Origin: Salinispora tropica CNB-440
Lineage (GTDB): Bacteria; Actinomycetota; Actinomycetes; Mycobacteriales; Micromonosporaceae
Length of the DNA stretch: 64,000 bases
Direction: 5' to 3'
Assembly (NCBI RefSeq): GCF_000016425.1
Contig: NC_009380.1
Span: forward strand, 5,119,332-5,183,331
Below are positions 41,535-50,090 of the stretch, piece after piece. Numbering within the stretch: the stretch's first letter is position 1; the number at the start of each line of letters is the position of its first letter. A program made the translations under genes and the position numbers. The notes under the pieces were generated by a model. The model was not told where the DNA came from and searched no databases. It saw only the letters and a list, made by a program, of their open reading frames with translations.

Positions 41535-42673
41535 ACGGACCAACCGAACAGGACCTACGTACCGCACTGCGGGAACTGGCCGACGAGGCCCGCGTGACGA
41601 CCAACCTCGCCGACGCCGCGCGGACCCGGGGCCGACGGCTGCGGCGCCGACGGCGACTGGCCGCGACCGGTGGCGCGCTGGCGACATTGGTCGCCCTGGC
41701 CGCTCCCTTCGTCTGGCTCCAGCCAACCGCCCCCGAGCCGGGCCCCGCCGCCTGGGGTCCGCCGGCAGACTCAGCGGCGCCGAGCCCATCCCGGATACCG
41801 GCACCCGCCGACGACTGGACCCAGCGCCCCCTGACGCTGCCCGGCGGATGGCTACTCGTCGGTGCCACCCCGACCGGCACGTCCTACACGCCGGACGGCC
41901 AGCGCATCATCCAGCAGGGGTACGCGTTGGACCGCACCCAAGACCAGTACGTCAGCACCGACGAGTACGACGAGATCTGGGCCTCGCCCAGCGGTGAGGT
42001 CGCCGGAGTGGTGAACTACGACCGGCCGGGCGAGTTCGGGTTGCTCGACCTGGACAGCGGTGCGGTGCGCTGGGTGCGTACCGGTCAGCACACCATGATG
42101 CCGCAGTGGTCACCCGACGGCAGCCGAATCGCGCTCACCATCTTCGACAAGGCGAGCGGAGACCGCGCCCTCGGCGTGCTGAGTGCCACCGGCGGATGGC
42201 AGACGTTCCCGGTGGACACAGAGAGGTACTTCTGCACCGACTACTGCTACTTCACCTGGACCCGGGACGGCCGGGAGGTGGTGTGGCAACAGACCGACCC
42301 CACTGCACCCCGCTCCGAGGCGGCGCCGCACATCCGGCGGGGGGTGCAGCTCTTCTCCCCCGACGACGGTCGTCCGATCAGGTTCCTCCCGATCAAGGGT
42401 GACCCCACCGGACCGTGGTCCTGGTCGCCGGACGGCCAGCGGGTGGTGGTCAAGGGCCCGCAGGGGCCGGAGATCGTCGAGGTTGCCACCGGGCGCGTGC
42501 TCGGGCCGACGGCGAGCGCGGAGGCGGCGTGGGGCCCCGACAACCGGTTGCTGTACCAGGACCGGCTGACCGGGGAGATGGTGCTGATCGACCTGGACGG
42601 TCGGGACCTCGTCCGGCAGGCCCTTCCGGGCGAGGTCGGGCAACAGCTGATTGTTCTGGTGGCACCCCGTTGA
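41531..42673 (+). CDS. Membrane-anchored TolB/WD40-like propeller protein, possible anti-sigma partner
   Basis: About 380 residues. The first ~40 (TEQDLRTALRELADEARVTTNLADAARTRGRR) are helical and cytoplasmic, a span follows (LAATGGALATLVALAAPFVWL), and the outer part is a TolB-like propeller with PQWSPDGSRIALTIF, YFTWTRDGREVVWQ, WSWSPDGQRVVVKG and WGPDNRLLYQD blades. The start overlaps the sigma stop. A cytoplasmic helical head plus an outer sensor fits a membrane anti-sigma layout, though no standard zinc-binding anti-sigma motif is present. Confidence 0.72.
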   Translation: MNGPTEQDLRTALRELADEARVTTNLADAARTRGRRLRRRRRLAATGGALATLVALAAPFVWLQPTAPEPGPAAWGPPADSAAPSPSRIPAPADDWTQRPLTLPGGWLLVGATPTGTSYTPDGQRIIQQGYALDRTQDQYVSTDEYDEIWASPSGEVAGVVNYDRPGEFGLLDLDSGAVRWVRTGQHTMMPQWSPDGSRIALTIFDKASGDRALGVLSATGGWQTFPVDTERYFCTDYCYFTWTRDGREVVWQQTDPTAPRSEAAPHIRRGVQLFSPDDGRPIRFLPIKGDPTGPWSWSPDGQRVVVKGPQGPEIVEVATGRVLGPTASAEAAWGPDNRLLYQDRLTGEMVLIDLDGRDLVRQALPGEVGQQLIVLVAPR

Positions 42674-42734
42674 CCGGCCGGCAGACACTCGCGGCACCCC
42701 GGTCCCCGAAGCGCCGGACCGGTCGCGCTACGCC

Positions 42735-42779
42735 CTACTCGGCGATTCCCTACTCGACGATCCTCTACTCGACGATTCC
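42735..42779. repeat. Three 15-base direct repeats at the cca 3' end
   Basis: CTACTCGGCGATTCC, CTACTCGACGATCCT and CTACTCGACGATTCC are adjacent; the third begins at the cca stop codon and the first two lie beyond it. They repeat the coding end (EQGIVE), so slippage appears to have copied the gene terminus, including its stop. Confidence 0.75.
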
Positions 42780-44222
42780 CTGCTCGCGGGACCAGCGCAG
42801 CAGCTCGGCCTCGGCCTCGTCCCGACCCAGCGGGCCCCGCTCCAGCCGTACCTCCTTGAGGTGTTTCCAGGCCTGCCCGACAACCGGACCCGGCGGTACG
42901 CCGAGTAGCTCCATGATCGCGTTGCCGTCCAGGTCGGGGCGGACCCGGGCCAGGTCCTCCTCCGCCGCGAGCCGGGCGATCCGCTCCTCCAGCGCGTCGT
43001 AGTCGGCGGCGAGCTGGGCGGCCTTGCGCCGGTTGCGGGTGGTGCAGTCGGAGCGGGTCAGCTTGTGCAGCCGCGCCAGGACGTCACCGGCGTCGGTGAC
43101 GTACCGGCGCACCGCCGAGTCGGTCCACTCGCCCCGGCCGTACCCGTAGAAGCGCAGGTGCAGCGCGACCAGGGCGGTGACCTTGGTGGTGGTCTCCTTG
43201 GGGAAGCGCAGCGCCTTCATCCGGGCCTTCGTCATCCGGGCGCCGACGACCTCGTGGTGGTGGAAGCTGACCCGGCCGTCCGGGCCGACCGCCTTCGTCG
43301 CCGGCTTGCCGACGTCGTGCATGAGCGCGGCCATCCGGAGGATGAAGTCGCAGCCGTCCTCCTCGTACGTGACGGCGTTGCGCACCACGGTCAGCGTGTG
43401 CTCGTACACGTCCTTGTGTTGGGCGTGCTCGTCGATCTCCAGCTTGAGCCCGGTCAACTCGGGCAGGAACCGCTCGGCCAGCCCGGTGTCCGCCAGCAGC
43501 CGCAGGCCGGCGATCGGATCGGCGCCGCAGAGCAGCTTGGTGAACTCGTCCCGGATCCGCTCCGCCGTGATCCGGTCCAGGTCGGCGGCCATCCGCACCA
43601 TCGCCGCCCGTACGTCCGGGTGCACGGCGAACCGCAGCTGCGCGGCGAACCGGGCCGCCCGCAGCATCCGCAGCGGGTCGTCGCGGAACGACTCCTCCGG
43701 TGCCGCCGGGGTACGGACCACCTTGGCCGCGAGGTCCGCCAACCCGCCGTGTGGGTCAATGAAGCGATGCTCGGGCAGGCTGACCGCCATCGCGTTGACG
43801 GTGAAGTCCCGCCGTTTCAGGTCCTCGGCCAGGCTCGTGCCGTACTGCACCACTGGGTTGCGGCTGACCTGGTCGTACACCTCCGCCCGGAAGGTCGTGA
43901 TCTCCAGCCGCAGACCGTCGCGCTGCACCCCGATGGTGCCGAACTCCCGGCCGGTCTCCCAGATCGCCTCGGCCCAACCACGCACGATCCGCAGCGTCTG
44001 GTCCGGGTGCGCGTCGGTGCAGAAGTCCAAGTCGTCGCCGAGCCGGCCGAGCAGTGCGTCGCGGACCGATCCGCCGACCAGGTGCAGTTCGTGGCCGGCG
44101 CTCGCGAAGCGGCGGCCCAACTCGTCGGCGACCGGGGAGACCCGGAGCAGTTCGGCCACGGCGGTGCGCTGCGCGGCGGTAAGTTCGCGGCGGTCAGCGG
44201 TGTGCGGTGCGGAGTCGGACAT
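42765..44222 (-). CDS. cca: CCA tRNA nucleotidyltransferase with HD domain
   Basis: 485 residues. Adds or repairs the 3' CCA of tRNA. LHLVGGSVRDALLGRLGDDLDFCTDA is the class II nucleotidyltransferase head with the metal-binding DLD; GTIGVQRDGLRLEITTFR and RRDFTVNAMAVSLPE follow. A C-terminal HD phosphohydrolase domain has AALMHDVGKPAT and SFHHHEVVGARM. It is divergent from murJ; in mycobacteria a Nudix and a large membrane gene lie between these, but here they are absent. Confidence 0.94.
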   Translation of the reverse strand: MSDSAPHTADRRELTAAQRTAVAELLRVSPVADELGRRFASAGHELHLVGGSVRDALLGRLGDDLDFCTDAHPDQTLRIVRGWAEAIWETGREFGTIGVQRDGLRLEITTFRAEVYDQVSRNPVVQYGTSLAEDLKRRDFTVNAMAVSLPEHRFIDPHGGLADLAAKVVRTPAAPEESFRDDPLRMLRAARFAAQLRFAVHPDVRAAMVRMAADLDRITAERIRDEFTKLLCGADPIAGLRLLADTGLAERFLPELTGLKLEIDEHAQHKDVYEHTLTVVRNAVTYEEDGCDFILRMAALMHDVGKPATKAVGPDGRVSFHHHEVVGARMTKARMKALRFPKETTTKVTALVALHLRFYGYGRGEWTDSAVRRYVTDAGDVLARLHKLTRSDCTTRNRRKAAQLAADYDALEERIARLAAEEDLARVRPDLDGNAIMELLGVPPGPVVGQAWKHLKEVRLERGPLGRDEAEAELLRWSREQGIVE

Positions 44223-44367
44223 GGGAGGGCCAGCCTATCGGTCCGATCGGGCGCGGCATCCGCCGGGCGCGGATGGCGCCGGGCGGACGACTAGGCTGTG
44301 TCGAGGCTCTCGCCCGCGGACCTATGGCTCGGTGCCCGGGCACCGACCGGACCTGGAGGCGACAACA

Positions 44368-46110
44368 ATGAGTGGCCGGCTCTACCGCAGCGCCAACGCG
44401 CTGGGCGACGGTGGCCGACCGCCGGGCGACGAGGGGATCTTCATCTCCGCCGAGCCGCTGAACCAGCCGGCCGCCGAGGCGGTGGCCCCTCCGGATGAGG
44501 CGGTGGCCGAGGGGAGTGCCGCGGCCAACAGCCTGGTGATGGCCGCGGGCAGCCTGGTCAGTCGGGGTACGGGCTTCATCCGGAACCTGATGGTCGGCGC
44601 GGCCCTGGGCAACCTGATCGGCAACGCGTACACCACGGCGATCTTCCTCCCGAACCAGGTGTACGAGTTCCTGCTCGGTGGAGTGCTCACCAGCGTGCTG
44701 GTGCCGGTGCTGGTCCGGCGGCGCAAGTCCGACCCGGACCGGGGCGAGGCGTACGCCCAGCGGCTGCTCACCCTGGCGGTGGTGGCGCTCGCCGCCGCCG
44801 CCCTGATCGCGGTGGTGCTGGCTCCGGTGCTGACCGGCATCTACGCCGGCGGCAAGGACGAGGACTACCGGGGCCTGGTCACCAACCTGTCGTACCTGAT
44901 GCTGCCGATGTTGTTCTTCACCGGCGTCAGCGCGCTGATCGCCGCCGTGCTGAACACGCGGGGGCACTTCGCCGCCCCGATGTGGGCGCCGATTCTGAAC
45001 AACCTGGTGGTCATCGGCACGTTCGGTCTCTACATCGGGGTCTACAGCGCGGACGCGCTCCAGCCGGGCCAGGTCGGGCTGGACCGGGTCCTGTTGGTCG
45101 GCGGCGGCACCCTGCTCGGGGTGGCGGTGCAGGCCGCGGGTCTGCTGCCCGCCCTGCGCAAGGTCGGCTTCCGGTGGAAGCTGCGCTTCGACTTCCGCGC
45201 GTTGGGCCTCCGGGAGCTGGCCCGGCTCGGCGCTTGGATGTTCTGCTACGTCGCGGTCAACCAGCTCGGGCTCTTCGTGGTGGTCAACCTGCTCACCCGG
45301 GTGGCCGGTGAGGACGACGCCGGCCTGCTGATCTACAACAACGTCTTCCTGTTGCTGATGATGGCGCACGGTGTCATCGCCGTCTCGATCATCACCGCGC
45401 TGATGCCCCGGATGAGCGCCGCCGCGGCGGACGGCCGATTCACCGACCTCACGGCCGACCTGTCCCGGGGCACCCGGATGGTCACGGCCGTGCTTGCCCC
45501 GGTGGCGGTCTGCTACGCCGTGCTGGCCGCGCCGATCTCCGTGGTGGTGTTCCGGTACGGCGCGTTCACCGGCGAGAACGCCGTGGCCACCGCCACCGTG
45601 CTGCTGGTCGCCGCGATCGGCCTGGTGCCCTTCGCGGTCAGCCAGCTTCTCACGTTCGCGTTCTACGCGCTGCCGGACACCCGTACGCCCGCACTGGTCA
45701 ACATTCCGGTGGTGGCGCTGCGGGTGCTGCTTCAGGTCGGGCTCTTCGTCGTCCTTCCGGCCACCTTCGCGGCGGCCGGCATGATGCTCGGCAACGCGAT
45801 CTCGTACCTGGCGGCGGTGGTGCTGTCCGCGCTGCTGCTGCGGCCCCGGGTTGGTCGGATCGGGCTGGGCCGGATCATGCATACGGTGGGCCGGGTGCTG
45901 GTCGCCGCGCTCGGAGCCGCGCTGGTCGGTCTCCTGGTGGTCCGCCTGCTGCCGGGCCGGCCGGAGGAACTCGGGTGGTTCGCGGCGGCTGGCCAGCTGC
46001 TGATCGGTGGGGCGGCGATCGGTCTCAGCTACCTCGGGCTCGCGATGGTGCTCCGGATCGGGGAGATCACCGAGGTGGTCGCCATGGTCCGCCGCCGGCT
46101 CGGTCACTGA
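44368..46110 (+). CDS. murJ: Lipid II flippase MurJ (MviN)
   Basis: About 580 residues with 14 or so membrane spans of the MOP superfamily. After a ~50-residue disordered head comes SLVMAAGSLVSRGTGFIRNLMVGAALG, the conserved first span with the flippase arginine, and later AAVLNTRGHFAAPMWAPILNN and FAFYALPDTRTPALVNI. It flips lipid-linked peptidoglycan precursor. The ATG at 44368 is eight bases after GGAGG. Unlike mycobacterial MviN, no kinase-like domain is fused; a separate pseudokinase gene follows. Confidence 0.93.
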   Translation: MSGRLYRSANALGDGGRPPGDEGIFISAEPLNQPAAEAVAPPDEAVAEGSAAANSLVMAAGSLVSRGTGFIRNLMVGAALGNLIGNAYTTAIFLPNQVYEFLLGGVLTSVLVPVLVRRRKSDPDRGEAYAQRLLTLAVVALAAAALIAVVLAPVLTGIYAGGKDEDYRGLVTNLSYLMLPMLFFTGVSALIAAVLNTRGHFAAPMWAPILNNLVVIGTFGLYIGVYSADALQPGQVGLDRVLLVGGGTLLGVAVQAAGLLPALRKVGFRWKLRFDFRALGLRELARLGAWMFCYVAVNQLGLFVVVNLLTRVAGEDDAGLLIYNNVFLLLMMAHGVIAVSIITALMPRMSAAAADGRFTDLTADLSRGTRMVTAVLAPVAVCYAVLAAPISVVVFRYGAFTGENAVATATVLLVAAIGLVPFAVSQLLTFAFYALPDTRTPALVNIPVVALRVLLQVGLFVVLPATFAAAGMMLGNAISYLAAVVLSALLLRPRVGRIGLGRIMHTVGRVLVAALGAALVGLLVVRLLPGRPEELGWFAAAGQLLIGGAAIGLSYLGLAMVLRIGEITEVVAMVRRRLGH

Positions 46111-46576
46111 GTGTCCCGTCCGACCGTTTCTCGGGGCCGGACGATCGAATCTGCCTCCCGGAGAGAGCGCACTCTGCGTGAACGAGGATCACCATCCTGG
46201 GGATGTGGCTGTGGATAACTCTGCACCCCGCCGCTCAGTTGTCGAATCATCCTGTGGATAACCAGCCGGACCGGAGGCATGTCCGGTGCTGGCCCGGGAA
46301 TCTGGCCCGGGTGCCCCGTCACCTGACCCAAGCCCCTGCGGCAACTACTAGCGGTCAACCTCTAGATTGGCTAGTACATGCACCAGCACCACCACTGACA
46401 GCTGCCATATCCGGACAAACAACCCGATCCCGGCAGCCGCTACCGGTGCGGCGGGAAGATGACATGCTGGGGAAGGTGGGGAACCCAGGTAAGGTCGCTC
46501 TCGACGGGTGCGGCGGGCGTCGGCGCGGGTACCGACAACGGCCGGCCGGTTCGTGGAAGGCAGAGCGGAAGCCACA
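46111..46576. other. Intergenic region murJ-pseudokinase with DnaA-box-like sites and CTAG motifs
   Basis: About 466 bases without a gene. TGTGGATAA occurs at 46210-46218 and 46253-46261, both perfect DnaA-box 9-mers in the same orientation. CTAG occurs at 46348, 46362 and 46371, within 27 bases, just before ACATGCACC. The rest is GC-rich spacer. It should hold the promoter of the pseudokinase-sigM group. Confidence 0.6.
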
Positions 46577-48178
46577 ATGCCCAGCAACACGGGTCCATCG
46601 ATCGACACGATCACCGAAGGAGGACGGGTGCCCCAGGTCGGCGAGGGTCAGGAAGCGGACGAGAACGCCCCGCCGATCATGACCTTCGGTGCTCCGATCG
46701 CCGGTGACATACTCGCCGAGCGGTACGAGCTCGTCGAGCACATCAACAACGACAGCGCTGGCCGGCTGCTCTGGCGCGGGGTCGATGTCGTGTTGCGCCG
46801 TCCCGTCGCAGTGGTGCTGCGCTACCCGGGCGGCGGCTCTGCCACCGAGATGCTCCAGGCCGCCGTCGCCGCCAGTCGGGTCATCCACCCCAACCTGGTC
46901 GGTGTCTACGACGCGATCGACGAGGGCGAGCGGGCATACGTGGTCCGCGAGTGGGTCGACGGACGGTCGCTGCGGGAGCTCGTGGCCACCGAGGCGTTGG
47001 ACCCGGCCCGGGCGACCGCCGTCGGCAACGCCGTCGCCAGCGCCTTGGCCGCCGTACACGCCACCGGAATGGTGCACGGCAACGTCCACCCCGGCACGAT
47101 CATGATCAGTGATGACGGTCGGGTGGTGTTGGCGGACGCGCGCACCGACGGGGCCGACAGTCAGGCCAGCGACATCCGGGCAGTCGGCGGCGTCCTCTAC
47201 TTCGCGCTGACCGGTCACTGGCCACATGCCGAGGTCCCGCTACACGGCGCCACCGCCGGACACGGACGGGCGTCGACCCCGGACGCGGTCCGGGGTCCGG
47301 ACGGCGCGCTCGCCGCGCCGCGCCAGGTGCGCGCCGGGGTTCCGGCGTACCTGGACGACCTCACCATGGATCTGCTGGACGGCTCACTCACGCCCCCACC
47401 GTCGGATGTCCTCGCCGCGGAGTTGGCCCGGCTGGACATCCCGGCTGATGAGCATTTCCTGGAAAGCAACGGCCCACTGCGGTTCACCGCCGAGACCGGA
47501 GACGAGCCGTCACCGCTGGCCGCGGCCGGCGGGCGGAAGTTCGCCGTCGGGATCGCCAGCCTCCTCGCCGTCGCGCTCGTTGGCCTTCTGATCGGCATCA
47601 GCGTACTCAGCAAAGGTGGGGACAGCGAGCGGAACCCGGCGACGGCCGCCGCTCCCTCTGCCAACGCGACGGCCGGTGAGGATCCACCAGCCACCGCCGC
47701 GGCCGAACCGCCAAAGATCAGCGCTGCGAAGATCATTGACCCGGACAGCGGAGATCGCGTCGAGGTCCGCGACGCGGAGAAGGTGTTCGACGGCAGCGTG
47801 GAGGAGGGCTGGGCGACCCAGACCTACCGAGGGCACCCGAATTTCGGCAATATCAAGCGCGGCATGGGAATCTGGCTCGACCTCGGTGAGCCCCGCACAG
47901 TCCAGTCCTTGCAGGTCCAGCTCTCGGCACGAGGCGCGTCCGCCCAGTTGTACACGGGTACCAACGAGCACCCCTCCTCGAAGGCGGGCGACGATGCGCT
48001 CCTCGAGGAGTACGAGAAGAACCCGATCGGGCCGCCCAAGGAGAATGCCGACACGACGATGGTCTTCGACGCATTCGACGCTGACACGGAATACCAGTAC
48101 CTGCTCTTCTGGCTGACCGAGTTGCCGCCGAGCGACGGCGGATACAAGGTCGGCGTCGAGGAGATCACGGTCTCATGA
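46577..48178 (+). CDS. Membrane pseudokinase partner of MurJ
   Basis: About 533 residues. A Ser/Thr-kinase-like domain occupies ~30-290 (RYELVEHINNDSAGRLLWRGVD, VVREWVDGRSLRELV), but the catalytic loop reads HGNVHPG instead of HRDLKP, no DFG is visible and the ATP-lysine site reads VVLRY; it is thus a pseudokinase. A span follows (AVGIASLLAVALVGLLIGISVL) and the outer part has a discoidin-like beta fold (VFDGSVEEGWATQTY, GIWLDLGEPRTVQSLQVQL). Mycobacterial MviN carries the equivalent domain fused and binds FhaA when phosphorylated. The ATG at 46577 has a weak GGAAG before it. Confidence 0.85.
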   Translation: MPSNTGPSIDTITEGGRVPQVGEGQEADENAPPIMTFGAPIAGDILAERYELVEHINNDSAGRLLWRGVDVVLRRPVAVVLRYPGGGSATEMLQAAVAASRVIHPNLVGVYDAIDEGERAYVVREWVDGRSLRELVATEALDPARATAVGNAVASALAAVHATGMVHGNVHPGTIMISDDGRVVLADARTDGADSQASDIRAVGGVLYFALTGHWPHAEVPLHGATAGHGRASTPDAVRGPDGALAAPRQVRAGVPAYLDDLTMDLLDGSLTPPPSDVLAAELARLDIPADEHFLESNGPLRFTAETGDEPSPLAAAGGRKFAVGIASLLAVALVGLLIGISVLSKGGDSERNPATAAAPSANATAGEDPPATAAAEPPKISAAKIIDPDSGDRVEVRDAEKVFDGSVEEGWATQTYRGHPNFGNIKRGMGIWLDLGEPRTVQSLQVQLSARGASAQLYTGTNEHPSSKAGDDALLEEYEKNPIGPPKENADTTMVFDAFDADTEYQYLLFWLTELPPSDGGYKVGVEEITVS

Positions 48179-48221
48179 TCCGCTCACCGCGTACCCGGCA
48201 CCGTCTCCGCCGGACGTGGTG

Positions 48222-48956
48222 ATGGCGACGAGCGGATCGACCGAGCGGCCGGTGGGCGACGACAACCCGCCAGCGACCGAGCCCGCCTCTGATCTCGACC
48301 TGCTGCGCGCGCACGTCGCTGGCGATCGGGATGCCTTTGCCGAGCTGCTTCACCGGCACCAGGACCGGCTCTGGGCGGTGGCGCTGCGCACCCTCGGCGA
48401 CCGGGAGGAGGCGGCCGACGCGCTGCAGGACGCGCTGCTCTCCGCCCATCGGGCCGCCGGACGGTTCCGGGGTGACTCAGCGGTAACCACCTGGCTGCAC
48501 CGGATTGTGGTCAACGCCTGCCTGGACCGGATCCGACGCCGCCAGGCGCACCCGACGGTGCCCCTGCCCGACGGCGTACACGACGTGGCGGGTGCCACCG
48601 GCGGCGCGGAACCGGCCGCTCCCGCGCCCGACCACGACACCGCTCTGGTGGTCCGGGAGGCGCTGGCCGCGCTACCGGTCGAGCAACGGGCCGCGCTGAT
48701 CCTGGTTGACGTGCAGGGCTACCCGGTAGCCGAGGTTGCCCGCATCCTTGATGTCGCTGAGGGGACGGTGAAGAGCCGGTGTGCCCGGGGCCGGGCCCGT
48801 TTGGCAGCGGCGCTCGGGCATCTCCGGACGGCACCGGAGCAGCCGTTCCCCGGTGAAGGCATGCCGTCCGTCACCGGACGGAACCAGCAGCCGCGCGGTG
48901 GCGTCCGATCGGTGTCGGGGCGACCCCGGCGCGAAGCCATCCAGGAGGAGCTGTGA
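48222..48956 (+). CDS. sigM: RNA polymerase sigma factor SigM
   Basis: About 244 residues. Region 2: DLDLLRAHVAGDRDAFAELLHRHQDRLWAVALRTLGDREEAADALQDALLSAHRA; region 4: ALAALPVEQRAALILVDVQGYPVAEVARILDVAEGTVKSRCARGRARLA. The long linker is Pro/Ala-rich and there is a ~45-residue extension after region 4. Position between the MviN-linked pseudokinase and trxB is the conserved actinobacterial SigM locus. Start at ATG 48222 (GTG at 48216 also possible). The anti-sigma candidate overlaps by four bases. Confidence 0.88.
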   Translation: MATSGSTERPVGDDNPPATEPASDLDLLRAHVAGDRDAFAELLHRHQDRLWAVALRTLGDREEAADALQDALLSAHRAAGRFRGDSAVTTWLHRIVVNACLDRIRRRQAHPTVPLPDGVHDVAGATGGAEPAAPAPDHDTALVVREALAALPVEQRAALILVDVQGYPVAEVARILDVAEGTVKSRCARGRARLAAALGHLRTAPEQPFPGEGMPSVTGRNQQPRGGVRSVSGRPRREAIQEEL

Positions 48957-49903
48957 CGACCGGGGGGTTCCGGGAGGTCGACCACGAGCTACTCGCCGAC
49001 TACGTCGGTGGGGCGCTCTCGGGCACTCCCGACGAGGTGACCGTCGCCCGCCTGGTCGAGGAAGACGCGGCCTGGGCCGATGCCTATGCCCAGCTCGCGC
49101 CGGCGGTCGCGGAGGTCCACGCCGCCCTGCTCGCCTACGGGACGGCGGAGGGGATACCCGCGGCCGTGGCGGATCAGATTCACACCGCGCTGGCCGCGAC
49201 CCACGATGCCACGACCGAGGGCGCGCCAGCCGAGGGCGCGACGGCCAGCGGGACAGCACGCCCTTCGGGGGCGGTCGTGCCGGCTCAGCCGCACGCTGGT
49301 TCGCGACGCCCCGGTGGCGTTCCCCGAGTGGAGACCGCTGGCCCCGGCCGGCGGCGTCGGCGCTGGCAGCGGGTCGGTGCTCCCGTCGCGCTCGCCGCGG
49401 TAGCGGTGGCCGCGGTCGGGCTACTCGGCCTGGACCAGCTCGACGGGGAGACGGACAGTCCGGGGTCGAGCACCGGCACCACCGAGCAGGCCGTCGCCGG
49501 GCCGATGGGTACCACCGCGCCGCCGATACGGACCGGTACGGACTACCAACGGGAGGACTTGGCTGCTCCCGTCCCATCGCCACAGCAGTTTTCCGGCCAG
49601 GACACCCCCGAGACGGAGTCATCCGGCGTGGAGATCCAGGGTGACCGGGTGACCGGGCCGATGGGGCTCGATCGGCTGGCGGATCCGGCCGCGCTCGAAG
49701 CCTGCCTGACCGAGATCGGCGTCGAGCACGACGCTGGCCGGTTGGCGGTCGAGGTGGTGGACTACGCCCGCTTCGAGGGCCAACCGGCGGTGGTCGTCCG
49801 GTTCACCGACGCGACTGGTGCCCGGTGGGCCTGGGTCAGCGGCCCCGAGTGCGGGGTGCCCGGGTCGGGCCCGGACACCCGGTACCGTACGCAGGTAGGG
49901 TAG
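48953..49903 (+). CDS. Membrane anti-sigma factor candidate for SigM
   Basis: About 316 residues. The N-terminal ~60 residues (DHELLADYVGGALSGTPDEVTVARLVEEDAAWADAYAQLAPAVAEVHAALLAYG) have the helical anti-sigma layout without the HxxxCxxC zinc motif. One span follows (VALAAVAVAAVGLLGL), then a Ser/Thr linker and an outer domain ending AWVSGPECGVPGSGPDTRY with two visible cysteines. The GTG overlaps the sigM stop (GTGA), as expected for a sigma/anti-sigma pair. What it senses is unknown; the adjacent trxBA suggests a redox link. Confidence 0.75.
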   Translation: MTTGGFREVDHELLADYVGGALSGTPDEVTVARLVEEDAAWADAYAQLAPAVAEVHAALLAYGTAEGIPAAVADQIHTALAATHDATTEGAPAEGATASGTARPSGAVVPAQPHAGSRRPGGVPRVETAGPGRRRRRWQRVGAPVALAAVAVAAVGLLGLDQLDGETDSPGSSTGTTEQAVAGPMGTTAPPIRTGTDYQREDLAAPVPSPQQFSGQDTPETESSGVEIQGDRVTGPMGLDRLADPAALEACLTEIGVEHDAGRLAVEVVDYARFEGQPAVVVRFTDATGARWAWVSGPECGVPGSGPDTRYRTQVG

Positions 49904-49966
49904 TACCCCACGACGGTCACGAGGTGTGTGCCCGTGACGTGAGCTGACCCACCGGATGACTGACTC

Positions 49967-49994
49967 GGGAATTCCCGGTTCGTACGATGGCGTT
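49967..49994 (+). promoter_or_regulatory. SigR-like promoter for trxB
   Basis: GGGAAT at 49967-49972 and GTT at 49992-49994 are separated by 19 bases, one longer than the usual GGGAAT-N18-GTT spacing recognised by SigR/SigH-type sigma factors. It lies about 100 bases before trxB, and trxBA is a known SigR target in streptomycetes. A GGAATTCC palindrome overlaps the -35 part. Confidence 0.5.
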
Positions 49995-50090
49995 CTCTAC
50001 GTCAGCTGCTGATGCCTGATTCAGGGGTGTCGGCACCAACTCGCCGTCGGTGTGTCGTCGGCGAACACATAGACGAATCGGGAGACGGCA

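Noticed and set aside
43177..44367. Plus-strand open frame upstream of murJ
   Set aside because: It is antisense to cca, Ser/Arg-rich shadow, and the ribosome-binding site and family start are at 44368.
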